Assembly: GCA_002490525.1 (NCBI GenBank)
Contig: DKUE01000001.1
Location: 1-36,817 of the forward strand
Length of the DNA stretch: 36,817 nucleotides
Reading direction: 5' to 3'
DNA from: Ruminococcaceae bacterium UBA7212
GTDB taxonomy: Bacteria > Bacillota > Clostridia > Oscillospirales > Acutalibacteraceae
Of this stretch, positions 17,653 through 24,960 are shown piece by piece. The position numbers were made by a program, and so were the translations under genes. How positions within the stretch are numbered: position 1 is the first letter of the stretch; each line of letters opens with the position of its first letter. The notes below the pieces were generated by a model, which was not told the DNA's origin, searched no databases, and was given only the letters and a program-made list of their open reading frames with translations.

Positions 17653-18543
17653 ATGAGCAGTAAAACGTTAAACGGAATATTGCTGAAAGGCATCGGCGGC
17701 TTCTATTCGGTTGAAGCCGCCGATGCGGTATATGTCTGTAAAGCACGCGGTGTATTCCGCAAAAAACGCATCACACCCTTAAGCGGTGACCATGTGCAGA
17801 TTACAGTCAGCGAGGGGGAAGCGGAAAATACCATTGACGAAATTTTACCGCGCAAAAACGAGCTCCGACGCCCGCCCGTGGCAAATATCGACAATCTGAT
17901 TATCGTTGCTTCCACAACCGCCCCGCGCCCGTCAACGCTGGTGATTGACAAATTGATTGCGCTTGCCGAACAAAAGGGAATTGAACCGATTGTGGTGTTC
18001 ACAAAAACAGATATTGTACCGTCGGATGCACTTTTCGAAATCTACCGTAAAGCGGGGATTCCCTGTTTTGCCGTTTCCAATCAAACAGGTGAGGGGATTG
18101 AGGCGGTACAGTCTTTACTGCACGGTAAAATCAGCGCGTTTACAGGAAATTCGGGCGTGGGTAAAACCTCGCTTTTAAACAGCATCGCTCCTGATTTGCA
18201 TCGGGAAACGGGTGAAATCAGCGACAAACTGGGACGCGGGCGTCATACCACGCGGCAGGCCGAATTGTTTTCGGTTTGCGGCGGTTATGTTGTGGACACA
18301 CCCGGTTTTTCTTCCTTGGATTTTGAACGTGCCGATGCGATTCGAAAGGAAGACCTGGCGGAATGTTTTCGGGAATTCCGTCCGTATTTGGGCAAGTGCA
18401 AATTTACATCCTGCTCCCATACCTGTGATAAGGGCTGCGCCGTTTTAGCGGCTGTGGAGTGCGGAGAAATAAGTGCTTCCCGCCATAACAGCTATACAGA
18501 GCTTTATCATGCAGTAAAGGACTGGAAAGCATGGGAATCGTAA
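17653..18543 (+). CDS. rsgA: Small ribosomal subunit biogenesis GTPase RsgA
   Basis: RsgA is a circularly permuted GTPase acting in late 30S maturation. An OB fold fills about 1-75. The permuted GTPase has G4 TKTD (117-120, in place of NKxD, as is common in Firmicutes), then G1 GNSGVGKT (165-172) and G3 DTPG (215-218). The C-terminal zinc finger uses Cys249, Cys254, His256 and probably Cys262. The length of 296 residues is normal. It lies 12 bp after pknB and overlaps thiN by 13 bp. In Bacillus rpe lies between rsgA and thiN; it is absent here. Confidence 0.95.
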   Translation: MSSKTLNGILLKGIGGFYSVEAADAVYVCKARGVFRKKRITPLSGDHVQITVSEGEAENTIDEILPRKNELRRPPVANIDNLIIVASTTAPRPSTLVIDKLIALAEQKGIEPIVVFTKTDIVPSDALFEIYRKAGIPCFAVSNQTGEGIEAVQSLLHGKISAFTGNSGVGKTSLLNSIAPDLHRETGEISDKLGRGRHTTRQAELFSVCGGYVVDTPGFSSLDFERADAIRKEDLAECFREFRPYLGKCKFTSCSHTCDKGCAVLAAVECGEISASRHNSYTELYHAVKDWKAWES

Positions 18544-19175
18544 CAAATCCGGACTGTATCATTTTTGCCGCAGGCAGTGCCGTGCCGTTGGCGGTTGTAC
18601 AGCCGTATCTGACGAAACATCCCTATATCATTGCCGCAGACGGCGGTTACACGCTCGCAAAGCGGGTCGGTTGTACACCGAATTTGGTAATCGGTGATTT
18701 TGATTCGGGCACGCGCCCTGAAACGACCGCTGAAATCATCGCTTTAAATCCGATTAAAGACGCGACAGACAGCGCCTGTGCGCTTTATGAAGCCATACAG
18801 CGAGGGTATCAAAAAATCGTTTTGTTCGGCGGAACGGGAGCGGACAGATTAGACCATACCTTTGCGAATTTCGATTTGTGTGCGTATGCAAAAATACAGG
18901 GTATCGATTTAATGCTTGCGGATGCGCACCACCGTATTTTTGTTTTGCAAAATGAAACAGCAGAAATTACAGATGCGCAGAATCAGTATGTTTCTGTTTT
19001 TGCTTTCGGCGGCGCATGCACCGTGACGGAGGAAGGCTTTTTTTATCCGCTTTCGCATTATACGTTTGAACCGTTCTGCGGTTTGGGCGTCAGCAATGAA
19101 GTTACGGCGGATACGGCGCGTATTACGGCAGAGCAAGGTATAGCACTGATTTTTATCACTGACAAAGATTTTTGA
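18531..19175 (+). CDS. thiN: Thiamine pyrophosphokinase
   Basis: ThiN transfers pyrophosphate from ATP to thiamine to make thiamine diphosphate, the cofactor needed by the PFOR and DXS-like enzymes further along. Motifs visible in the 214-residue protein are AADGG (about 36-40), the Mg-binding GDFDS (about 56-60), DATDSACAL (about 78-86) and GGTGADRLDHT (about 101-111), followed by the C-terminal thiamine-binding beta domain. The start overlaps rsgA by 13 bp. Length fits the family. Its place before spoVM is the same as in B. subtilis. Confidence 0.93.
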   Translation: MGIVTNPDCIIFAAGSAVPLAVVQPYLTKHPYIIAADGGYTLAKRVGCTPNLVIGDFDSGTRPETTAEIIALNPIKDATDSACALYEAIQRGYQKIVLFGGTGADRLDHTFANFDLCAYAKIQGIDLMLADAHHRIFVLQNETAEITDAQNQYVSVFAFGGACTVTEEGFFYPLSHYTFEPFCGLGVSNEVTADTARITAEQGIALIFITDKDF

Positions 19176-19206
19176 ACACTTTTTTGAACGCCGCATATAG
19201 TATAAT
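19176..19206 (+). promoter_or_regulatory. Possible sporulation-type promoter before the small membrane gene and spoVM
   Basis: AC at 19176-19177 lies 16 bp before CATATAGTA (19194-19202), matching the sigma-K form AC-N16-CATANNNTA; sigma-E shares that -10 shape but its -35 is not seen. A sigma-A reading is also possible because TATAAT lies at 19201-19206, but the nearest TTGAAC boxes give spacers of 11 or 23 bp, both poor. The match is short and could be chance. Confidence 0.35.
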
Positions 19207-19230
19207 AGCAACAAAAAAGGCGGTGTCGAC

Positions 19231-19383
19231 ATGAAAAGAGCCAAAGGCGGCAGTCTCGGATTGATTTTTGTGATGTTGGGCGCGGGGCTGATTCTTGCCA
19301 TGATTTTCCCTTCCAAATTTCTTGTGGTATTTCTGTCCGTAGCTTTAATCGTCAGCGGCATCGTGCTTTGCAAAAATTGCTGA
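19231..19383 (+). CDS. Small two-helix membrane protein upstream of spoVM
   Basis: This 50-residue reading frame is supported by a ribosome site (AAGGCGG, 7 bp upstream) and its tight position between thiN and spoVM. The sequence begins MKRAKGG and has two hydrophobic stretches at about 8-25 and 29-46, separated by Pro-Ser-Lys, suggesting a helical hairpin. It ends CKNC, a pair of cysteines at the membrane edge. I do not recognise a family. A sporulation or envelope role is suggested only by its spoVM neighbour and the promoter-like sequence before it. Confidence 0.6.
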   Translation: MKRAKGGSLGLIFVMLGAGLILAMIFPSKFLVVFLSVALIVSGIVLCKNC

Positions 19384-19395
19384 GGAGGCTTTTTT

Positions 19396-19479
19396 ATGAA
19401 AGTGGTATTGGTGAAAAGTCCGAAAATGCTGAGCGGGCTTCTGCGTTTGATTTTCGGCATCAAAAAGACAGAAGTCTAA
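19396..19479 (+). CDS. spoVM: Stage V sporulation protein SpoVM
   Basis: SpoVM is a tiny amphipathic helix that binds the convex outer forespore membrane and anchors the SpoIVA coat basement layer. This 27-residue peptide starts MKVVLVKSPKMLSGLLRLIF. It aligns without gaps to the Bacillus protein (MKFYTIKLPKFLGGIVR...), keeping Lys2, Lys7, Pro9, Lys10, Leu12, Gly14 and Arg17; Pro9 is the residue known to matter for curvature recognition. A strong GGAGG site lies 8 bp upstream. The thiN-spoVM neighbourhood is as in Bacillus, which strengthens the call. Genes this short are often missed. Confidence 0.88.
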   Translation: MKVVLVKSPKMLSGLLRLIFGIKKTEV

Positions 19480-19501
19480 CTGTTTCCAAGGCAAACATAT
19501 A

Positions 19502-19541
19502 AAAAGCACCGCAAATGCAAGCGTGCATTTGCGGTGCTTTT
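19502..19541. terminator. Bidirectional intrinsic terminator between spoVM and the convergent unknown gene
   Basis: An 18-bp perfect stem (19502-19519 with 19524-19541) closes on a 4-nt loop. The outer 4 bp are A-T pairs, so each strand ends in a U-rich run (AAAAGCACC...GGTGCTTTT). It lies 22 bp after the spoVM stop and 14 bp after the end of the opposing gene, so it can end both. Confidence 0.9.
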
Positions 19542-19555
19542 ATGTTCGGACGTGG

Positions 19556-20083
19556 TTACAGCCTGACCGTCAATGCTTCCGTATCGGCTTTTTCCGTCAG
19601 TAATAAAAGTGTAAAAGCATATAAAACTGCGCTGTACGGCGCCTGTGTACTCCCCAGTACGGAAAATTCACAGGGCAATATTTCCTTTCCGGTCAGTGTA
19701 CGTACCGCATTTTGCACGGCAATATGCATGTGTCCGCTTTCCGTGCTGGAAATGCCGATGTCATTTTGTCTGCCCATGCCGACTGTGACTGTTTTTCCGT
19801 TATATGCTTCTTTCGGCATACCTTCCGTGATTACGCAGGTAAACCGACAGCTGTCGGAAATTTTTATATCCGTGTCTGTGTCCGCAAGAAGCAAGACGGT
19901 ATTTTTTTCGGGTACGGCGCATACCGTATCGGTGAGAAAGAGCAAAAAGCTCGGTGAAACTGCGAAAAAATCCTGTACACTGTTTTTGGTGATTAAGCAC
20001 GCACCGCCGAATTTTTCTAAGATGCGGCAAATTTCTTCCGCCGGGATTTTGTTTTTTTGCTTCGGTATCACAACTGTAATCAT
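19556..20083 (-). CDS. Protein of unknown function, convergent to spoVM
   Basis: I do not recognise this 175-residue protein. The ATG follows AGAGGGTG with 7-bp spacing, which favours this strand over the long overlapping frame on the other. It starts MITVVIPKQKNK. An alternating strand/helix pattern follows (ILEKFGGACLITKNS; NTVLLLADTDTDIKI; FTCVITEGMPKEAYNGK), and near 103-135 is VGMGRQNDIGISSTES and a helix AVQNAVRTLTG. The C-terminus has a hydrophobic helix (about 150-165) but no clear membrane span. It has no P-loop, metal motif or signal peptide. It is the only minus-strand gene in the first 26 kb. Confidence 0.65.
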   Translation of the reverse strand: MITVVIPKQKNKIPAEEICRILEKFGGACLITKNSVQDFFAVSPSFLLFLTDTVCAVPEKNTVLLLADTDTDIKISDSCRFTCVITEGMPKEAYNGKTVTVGMGRQNDIGISSTESGHMHIAVQNAVRTLTGKEILPCEFSVLGSTQAPYSAVLYAFTLLLLTEKADTEALTVRL

Positions 20084-20253
20084 TATCTTTCACCCTCTTG
20101 TAGTATACCGAAATTCTGTTTCCTTATGCGGGGCGGGATTTAAGGCTTATGCGACATAAAACGCAGAGCCGGAAAGACTGCTGCGAAAATCGTGTCGTAC
20201 GCATCCGGCTACGCAAAAAAGTCAAAATTCTTTCGGAAATTTTTAGAAAGCTA
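20084..20253. other. Intergenic region with an imperfect hairpin
   Basis: This spacer separates the divergent unknown gene and hprK. It contains AGCCGGA (20167-20173) and its complement TCCGGCT (20204-20210), extended by 2 further pairs after a 2-nt internal loop, and an inner TGCG/CGCA pair (20182-20185, 20200-20203). No U-run follows on the plus strand. I do not match it to a known riboswitch. A TATACT box on the minus strand (20107-20102) has no convincing -35. Confidence 0.4.
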
Positions 20254-20282
20254 TTGGAAAGTTGTTGCTTTTCGATTATAAT
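20254..20282 (+). promoter_or_regulatory. Sigma-A promoter for the hprK operon
   Basis: TTGGAA (20254-20259) is followed after exactly 17 bp by a consensus TATAAT (20277-20282), about 42 bp before the hprK ATG. A TAGGAG ribosome site lies just ahead of the start codon. It probably drives hprK through the second ROK gene. Confidence 0.8.
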
Positions 20283-20323
20283 ATGTACGAGTATAAAAGG
20301 AAATACAAAATAGGAGTACGTTT

Positions 20324-21292
20324 ATGGCTTCCAATTATTCTGTTTCACTGGAGCGGATTATCAAAGAGTTTTCTTTTGAGATTCTGCATATGCCGAAAGA
20401 AACATCGGATTTGTTTGTTACGACGCCTGAGGTGAACCGACCCGGATTGCTGCTTGCGGGGCGTGATGACTACTTTGACCCGGCGCGTGTGCAGTTGTTG
20501 GGGCTTTCCGAACTGGAATTTTTAAAAACGTTAAGTCCCGAACAGCAAATTGCAGGCTTGAAACGGCTGACAGAGCGCAGCCCCTCTGCCATTTTGATTA
20601 CCCGCAATTTAGCGTGTCCCGATGCGCTTGCGGAATTTGTAAAAATCTACGGCGTACCGCTTCTGCGCACGGAGGAATCCACCTCGGGCTGTATGGCGGC
20701 ACTGATTAACTTCCTTGGTACAGAGCTTGCCGACCGCATTACACGGCACGGCGTTTTGGTGGAGGTATACGGCGAAGGCGTTTTGATTGTCGGTGACAGC
20801 GGCGTGGGCAAAAGCGAAACGGCGATTGAGCTTATCAAGCGTGGGCATCGCCTGATTGCGGATGACGCGGTGGAGATCCGCAGAGTTTCCGCAAAAACGC
20901 TGGTTGGGTCTGCACCGGATAATATCCGCCATTTTATTGAGCTGCGCGGCATCGGTGTAATTAACGCCCGCCGTATCTTCGGTATGGGCGCCGTCAAGCT
21001 GACGGAAAAAATCAATATGGTCATTCAGCTTGAACCGTGGGATTCCAACAAGGTTTATGACCGCATGGGGCTGGATAATGAATATATCAGCATTATGGGT
21101 GTGAAGGTGCCCGTTACGGTGGTTCCTGTAAAACCGGGACGTAATCTTGCCGTGATTATTGAGGTTGCCGCTATGAACAACCGTCAGAAAAAGATGGGCT
21201 ACAACGCGGCACGGGAGCTTTTGCATCAGCTCGGTATGAATGAAGACGAAGAAACTGCGGAAGCGGAATTGGAAATTTGGCAAAATTATTAA
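20324..21292 (+). CDS. hprK: HPr kinase/phosphorylase
   Basis: HprK phosphorylates and dephosphorylates Ser46 of HPr and so governs CcpA-dependent carbon catabolite control. The 322-residue protein has the N-terminal domain (about 1-130) and the kinase core with Walker A GDSGVGKS (157-164), the acidic pair Asp180-Asp181, and the family signature ELRGIGVINARRIFG (206-220). The length is normal. It heads a cluster with a glucokinase and murB; HPr itself is not in the window. The downstream ROK kinase starts after 18 bp. Confidence 0.95.
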   Translation: MASNYSVSLERIIKEFSFEILHMPKETSDLFVTTPEVNRPGLLLAGRDDYFDPARVQLLGLSELEFLKTLSPEQQIAGLKRLTERSPSAILITRNLACPDALAEFVKIYGVPLLRTEESTSGCMAALINFLGTELADRITRHGVLVEVYGEGVLIVGDSGVGKSETAIELIKRGHRLIADDAVEIRRVSAKTLVGSAPDNIRHFIELRGIGVINARRIFGMGAVKLTEKINMVIQLEPWDSNKVYDRMGLDNEYISIMGVKVPVTVVPVKPGRNLAVIIEVAAMNNRQKKMGYNAARELLHQLGMNEDEETAEAELEIWQNY

Positions 21293-21310
21293 AAAACGGA
21301 GGTATTCGGA

Positions 21311-22258
21311 ATGTATAGAATCGGTGTGGATTTAGGCGGTACAAACATTGTTGCAGGCGTGGTAGATGAATTTTATAAAATCGTCAGCAAGGGCAAACGG
21401 AAAACCAATTGCCCGCGCCCTGCAGGCGATATTTTGGCGGATATTGCCGTCTGCGTGCAGGAGGCGGTTGAAAAAGCGGGTATTACCATGGATGAAGTGG
21501 AATCCATCGGTATCGGAACACCCGGCTCCGTAAATAAACGCATGGGAATTATTGAATATGCGAACAACCTGGGGTTTGACAAGGTTCCCGCACGGGATAT
21601 TTTGTCTAAATACTTTGACAAGCCGATTTATATTGAAAATGATGCAAACTGCGCGGCGCTCGGGGAAGCAGTTGCGGGTGCGGGCGGCAATGTTGAAAAC
21701 TTTGTAATGATTACGCTCGGCACGGGTGTCGGCAGCGGGATTATTGTGAACGGGAAAATTGTCAACGGTTGCAATGACGCGGCAGGTGAAATGGGACACA
21801 ATGTGATTATTGTGGACGGTGAACCTTGTACCTGTGGCAGAAAAGGCTGTTGGGAGGCGTATGCTTCCGCAACGGCATTGGTGCGCCAGACAAAGACCGC
21901 CATGCGCGAAAACAAGGATTCTCTGATGTGGCAGATTGCCGAAGGAGATTTGGAAAAGGTCAACGGCAGAACTGCTTTTGACGGGATGCGCCAGGGGGAT
22001 ACAGCGGCGAAGCTGGTTGTGGACAAATACATAAAATATCTTTCCGCAGGCATTGTCAACGTGGTGAATACTTTCCAGCCCGATGTTTTATGCATCGGCG
22101 GCGGTATTGGCTGTGAGGGCGAACCGTTGCTTGTACCTGTGCGCGAATATGTACTGTGTGAGCGTTACAGCGTGCATTGCGGTAAACAGACACAAATTTG
22201 CTCTGCCGTGCTCGGGAATGACGCGGGCGTCATTGGTGCGGCTTTGTTGGATGAATAA
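21311..22258 (+). CDS. glk: ROK family glucokinase
   Basis: This 315-residue ROK kinase probably phosphorylates glucose with ATP at the entry to glycolysis. It begins MYRIGVDLGGTNIVAGVVD, the phosphate-1 motif. The catalytic Asp111 is in END (109-111). The ROK zinc site is His163 with Cys173, Cys175 and Cys180 (CTCGRKGC). No helix-turn-helix precedes the kinase domain, so it is an enzyme rather than a repressor. Glucose as substrate is inferred from the GlcK-like motifs and the hprK context; other hexoses remain possible. Ribosome site GGAGG precedes the ATG. Confidence 0.85.
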   Translation: MYRIGVDLGGTNIVAGVVDEFYKIVSKGKRKTNCPRPAGDILADIAVCVQEAVEKAGITMDEVESIGIGTPGSVNKRMGIIEYANNLGFDKVPARDILSKYFDKPIYIENDANCAALGEAVAGAGGNVENFVMITLGTGVGSGIIVNGKIVNGCNDAAGEMGHNVIIVDGEPCTCGRKGCWEAYASATALVRQTKTAMRENKDSLMWQIAEGDLEKVNGRTAFDGMRQGDTAAKLVVDKYIKYLSAGIVNVVNTFQPDVLCIGGGIGCEGEPLLVPVREYVLCERYSVHCGKQTQICSAVLGNDAGVIGAALLDE

Positions 22259-22275
22259 TTAGGTGAGGGATTGCT

Positions 22276-23178
22276 TTGTACGAGGCTATTATAAAAACCG
22301 CAAATGACTTCGGTGCAGATGTATATGAACAGTTTCCGCTTTCGAAGGTGACCAGTTTTCAGACAGGCGGCAATGCGGATGTGCTGATTCTGCCGAACAG
22401 CGAGGAAGCCTTGCAGGCTATGCTGTCTGTCTGTAAACAGCAGGGACTTCGTTATCATGTCATCGGCAACGGCAGCAATCTTTTGGTGTCGGACAGCGGT
22501 GTGCGCGGTGTCGTGTTCCGTATCGGTGCACCGATGGCAAAAACAGAAGTGCTCGAGGACGGGAAGATTCGCTGTGAAGCGGGTGCTTCACTGACTGCAC
22601 TCTGCAATTTTGCATGGAAGCATGGGCTGTCGGGATTGGAATTTGCTTACGGCATCCCCGGGTCTGCGGGCGGTGCGGCGTATATGAATGCAGGGGCTTA
22701 CGGCGGAGAAATGCGGGATGTTTTGCTGTCTTGCCGCCACATTGCCCCTGACGGTACGGTCGGCACCTTTACGGGTGAGGATTTACAGCTCGACTACCGC
22801 AAGAGTGTGTATTCGGGCAGGGATTATATCATTACCGAATTACTGTTGCAGTTACAGCCGGGTGACCCTGAGGCAATCCGCGCGGCGATGGAGGATAAAA
22901 TGCGGCGTCGCAAAGAGAAACAGCCGCTGGAATATCCCAGTGCGGGCAGTACCTTCAAGCGACCCGTCGGATACTTTGCAGGCGCGCTGATTGAAGCATG
23001 CGGCTTGAAAGGATTGACCGTCGGCGGCGCGCAGGTGAGCGAAAAGCATGCGGGCTTTGTCATCAACAAGGGCGGAGCGACAACAGCGGATATTTTGGAA
23101 CTGATTCGCCGTGTGCAGGAAACCGTGTATACAGAAAAGGGCGTACAACTGCAAACGGAAGTACTGTATATCGAATAG
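22276..23178 (+). CDS. murB: UDP-N-acetylenolpyruvoylglucosamine reductase
   Basis: MurB makes UDP-N-acetylmuramic acid, using NADPH and FAD, in the cytosolic phase of peptidoglycan synthesis. The start is TTG at 22276 after GGTGAGGGA; 300 residues result. FAD-binding features are TGGNADVL (30-37), IGNGSNLL (63-70) and IPGSAGGAAYMNAGAYGGE (127-145). Catalytic residues are Arg175 (DYRKS), Ser225 (AGSTFKRP) as proton donor, and Glu295 (QTEV). The shape is that of type II MurB, the Gram-positive form. rapZ follows after 11 bp, a pairing common in Clostridia. Confidence 0.95.
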   Translation: MYEAIIKTANDFGADVYEQFPLSKVTSFQTGGNADVLILPNSEEALQAMLSVCKQQGLRYHVIGNGSNLLVSDSGVRGVVFRIGAPMAKTEVLEDGKIRCEAGASLTALCNFAWKHGLSGLEFAYGIPGSAGGAAYMNAGAYGGEMRDVLLSCRHIAPDGTVGTFTGEDLQLDYRKSVYSGRDYIITELLLQLQPGDPEAIRAAMEDKMRRRKEKQPLEYPSAGSTFKRPVGYFAGALIEACGLKGLTVGGAQVSEKHAGFVINKGGATTADILELIRRVQETVYTEKGVQLQTEVLYIE

Positions 23179-23189
23179 GAAGTGAATTT

Positions 23190-24050
23190 ATGGAATTGGT
23201 GATTGTAACAGGACTTTCAGGGGCAGGCAAATCCGCCGCTGTAGATGCGCTGGAGGATATCGGTTATTTTTGCGTAGATAATATGCCGCCCGAGCTGATT
23301 CCGACCTTTGTGGAGCTGTTTTTAAAATCCAAGGAAAAGCGTGAACGTGTAGCTGTTGTGGCGGATATCCGCCTTGGCGTGTCTTTTTCCGCGCTGTTCG
23401 ATGTACTCGGCGATCTTGAAAATATGAATGTCAAATACAAAATCCTGTTTATTGATGCGGACAATGAGGTCATTATGCGCCGCTATCAGGAAACACGCCG
23501 CAAGCATCCGCTTGCCGATATGTTCGATTCTCCATCGATTTTGGAAGCCATTCAGACCGAGCGCGAAATCCTTTTGCCTGCACGGCAAAAAGCGGATTAT
23601 ATCATCGACACCACGCAGGTCAAAAGTTCGCAGTTTAAGGAACGTGTGGCACAGCTCTTTTTAGACGATGTGTCCAAATCTCTGAAAATCTACTGCATTT
23701 CCTTCGGGTTCAAATACGGTGCGCCGAAAGAGGCTGATTTGGTGTTTGATGTGCGTTGTTTACCGAATCCGTTTTATATTCCTGAATTAAAACAGCATAC
23801 GGGTCTGGAAGAACCTGTACGCACATTTGTTATGAAATTCGAACAGGCGCGCGGTTTAGAGATAAAGCTTTTAGACCTTTTGGATTATTTGATTCCGCTT
23901 TACCGAAGCGAGGGAAAGAGTCAGCTGACCATTGCTGTCGGCTGTACGGGCGGTAAGCACCGTTCGGTTGTGTTTGCGGAACTGATTAACAAGCATTTGC
24001 TGGAAACAGGTGCTTGCAGCAGTGTATTTCACAGAGATATGCAAAGGTAA
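23190..24050 (+). CDS. rapZ: RNase adapter / nucleotide-binding protein RapZ (YvcJ)
   Basis: RapZ/YvcJ is a nucleotide-binding protein; in E. coli it guides RNase E to the small RNA GlmZ to control glucosamine-6-phosphate synthesis, while in Bacillus YvcJ affects competence. From ATG 23190 (after AGGAAGTG) the protein has 286 residues. Walker A is GLSGAGKS (8-15), and the C-terminal signature GCTGGKHRSV is near 251-260. The frame is open back into murB but without a start signal. Its role in Firmicutes is uncertain; its place next to murB suggests amino-sugar or wall control. Confidence 0.93.
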   Translation: MELVIVTGLSGAGKSAAVDALEDIGYFCVDNMPPELIPTFVELFLKSKEKRERVAVVADIRLGVSFSALFDVLGDLENMNVKYKILFIDADNEVIMRRYQETRRKHPLADMFDSPSILEAIQTEREILLPARQKADYIIDTTQVKSSQFKERVAQLFLDDVSKSLKIYCISFGFKYGAPKEADLVFDVRCLPNPFYIPELKQHTGLEEPVRTFVMKFEQARGLEIKLLDLLDYLIPLYRSEGKSQLTIAVGCTGGKHRSVVFAELINKHLLETGACSSVFHRDMQR

Positions 24051-24055
24051 CATTT

Positions 24056-24955
24056 ATGTCTTTTTCTTCAGATTTAAAAGAGGAACTGTTGCACATCATG
24101 GCAGAAAATCCGTGCTGTCTGCTGGCGGAAAGTTACGGTCTGATGCTGTTCGGACGCGGTTTTTCAAGCCGTGAGTTGTCCATTTCCACAGAAAATGAAG
24201 CAGTCGCAAAAAAATATCAGTATTTGGCAGAACGCCTTTGTCTGCACGCACCGCAGGTGCAAAAAGCAACGGCAAAAAAATATAAGGTGTCTGTTTCCGA
24301 CCAGAGTGACCGTCTGCGTGTCCTTTCTGCCTTCGGCTGTGACGGCACAGAGCGTGTACGTCGCCTAAACTGGGCAAATATTACAGAGGAGTGCTGTGTC
24401 GGCGCATTTCTGCGCGGTGCTTTTTTAGCGTGCGGCACAATCAATTCTCCCGAAAAAAACTACCATTTGGAATTTGTAGTGCCGCATTACAATTTGTGCT
24501 GTGACCTTAAAAAGTTTTTGGAGAACAACGATTTTTCTCCGAAAGAGGTTCGTCGCAGTGGGCTGTATGTGCTGTATTTTAAAAAAACAGAAGAAATTCA
24601 AAATCTGTTAGGTATTATGGGTGCGGCAAAATTTGTTATGGAATTTATTGACGTGATTGTATATAAAGATATTCGCAATAATGTCAATCGGCGTTTGAAT
24701 TTTGAAAATGCGAATTTAAATAAAACCGTGAACGCGGCAATGCAGCAGATTGAATGGATTGAAAAACTGCAAAAAAGCGCCGCATTTCGCGAATTGCCCG
24801 AAGAAATGCAAAGAATTGCACATCTGCGGTTGGAAAATCCCGATTACTCTTTACAGCAAATCGGTGACGCGCTGATACCGCCCATGTCCCGTTCGGGCGT
24901 GAATCACCGTCTTAAAAAGCTATGTGCTATAGCACAAAAGCAGAAAGGACAATAA
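24056..24955 (+). CDS. whiA: DNA-binding protein WhiA
   Basis: WhiA is a LAGLIDADG-like/helix-turn-helix DNA-binding protein needed for normal cell division in Firmicutes and for sporulation septation in Streptomyces. From ATG 24056 it has 299 residues. The N-terminal part opens MSFSSDLKEELLHI, the middle has the family FLRGAFLACGTINSPEKNYH (about 121-140), and the C-terminal helix-turn-helix includes LQQIGDALIPPMSRSGVNHR (about 266-285). It begins 5 bp after rapZ. In Bacillus yvcK lies between these two; here it is missing. Confidence 0.94.
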   Translation: MSFSSDLKEELLHIMAENPCCLLAESYGLMLFGRGFSSRELSISTENEAVAKKYQYLAERLCLHAPQVQKATAKKYKVSVSDQSDRLRVLSAFGCDGTERVRRLNWANITEECCVGAFLRGAFLACGTINSPEKNYHLEFVVPHYNLCCDLKKFLENNDFSPKEVRRSGLYVLYFKKTEEIQNLLGIMGAAKFVMEFIDVIVYKDIRNNVNRRLNFENANLNKTVNAAMQQIEWIEKLQKSAAFRELPEEMQRIAHLRLENPDYSLQQIGDALIPPMSRSGVNHRLKKLCAIAQKQKGQ

Positions 24956-24960
24956 AAACT

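Noticed and set aside
19515..20159. A 214-codon plus-strand frame overlapping the unknown minus-strand gene
   Set aside because: Its start lies inside the terminator stem without a ribosome site, and the translation is Cys/Ser/Phe-rich with no ordered pattern. The minus frame has a good ribosome site.
20161..20216. A riboswitch (cyclic-di-GMP type) upstream of hprK
   Set aside because: The hairpin lacks the conserved tetraloop/receptor and core sequences of that class and lies upstream of the promoter, so it cannot be in the hprK leader.
22998..23189. rapZ start inside murB at 22998
   Set aside because: The added residues are an off-frame reading of murB. ATG 23190 gives the standard RapZ N-terminus ahead of the Walker A motif.
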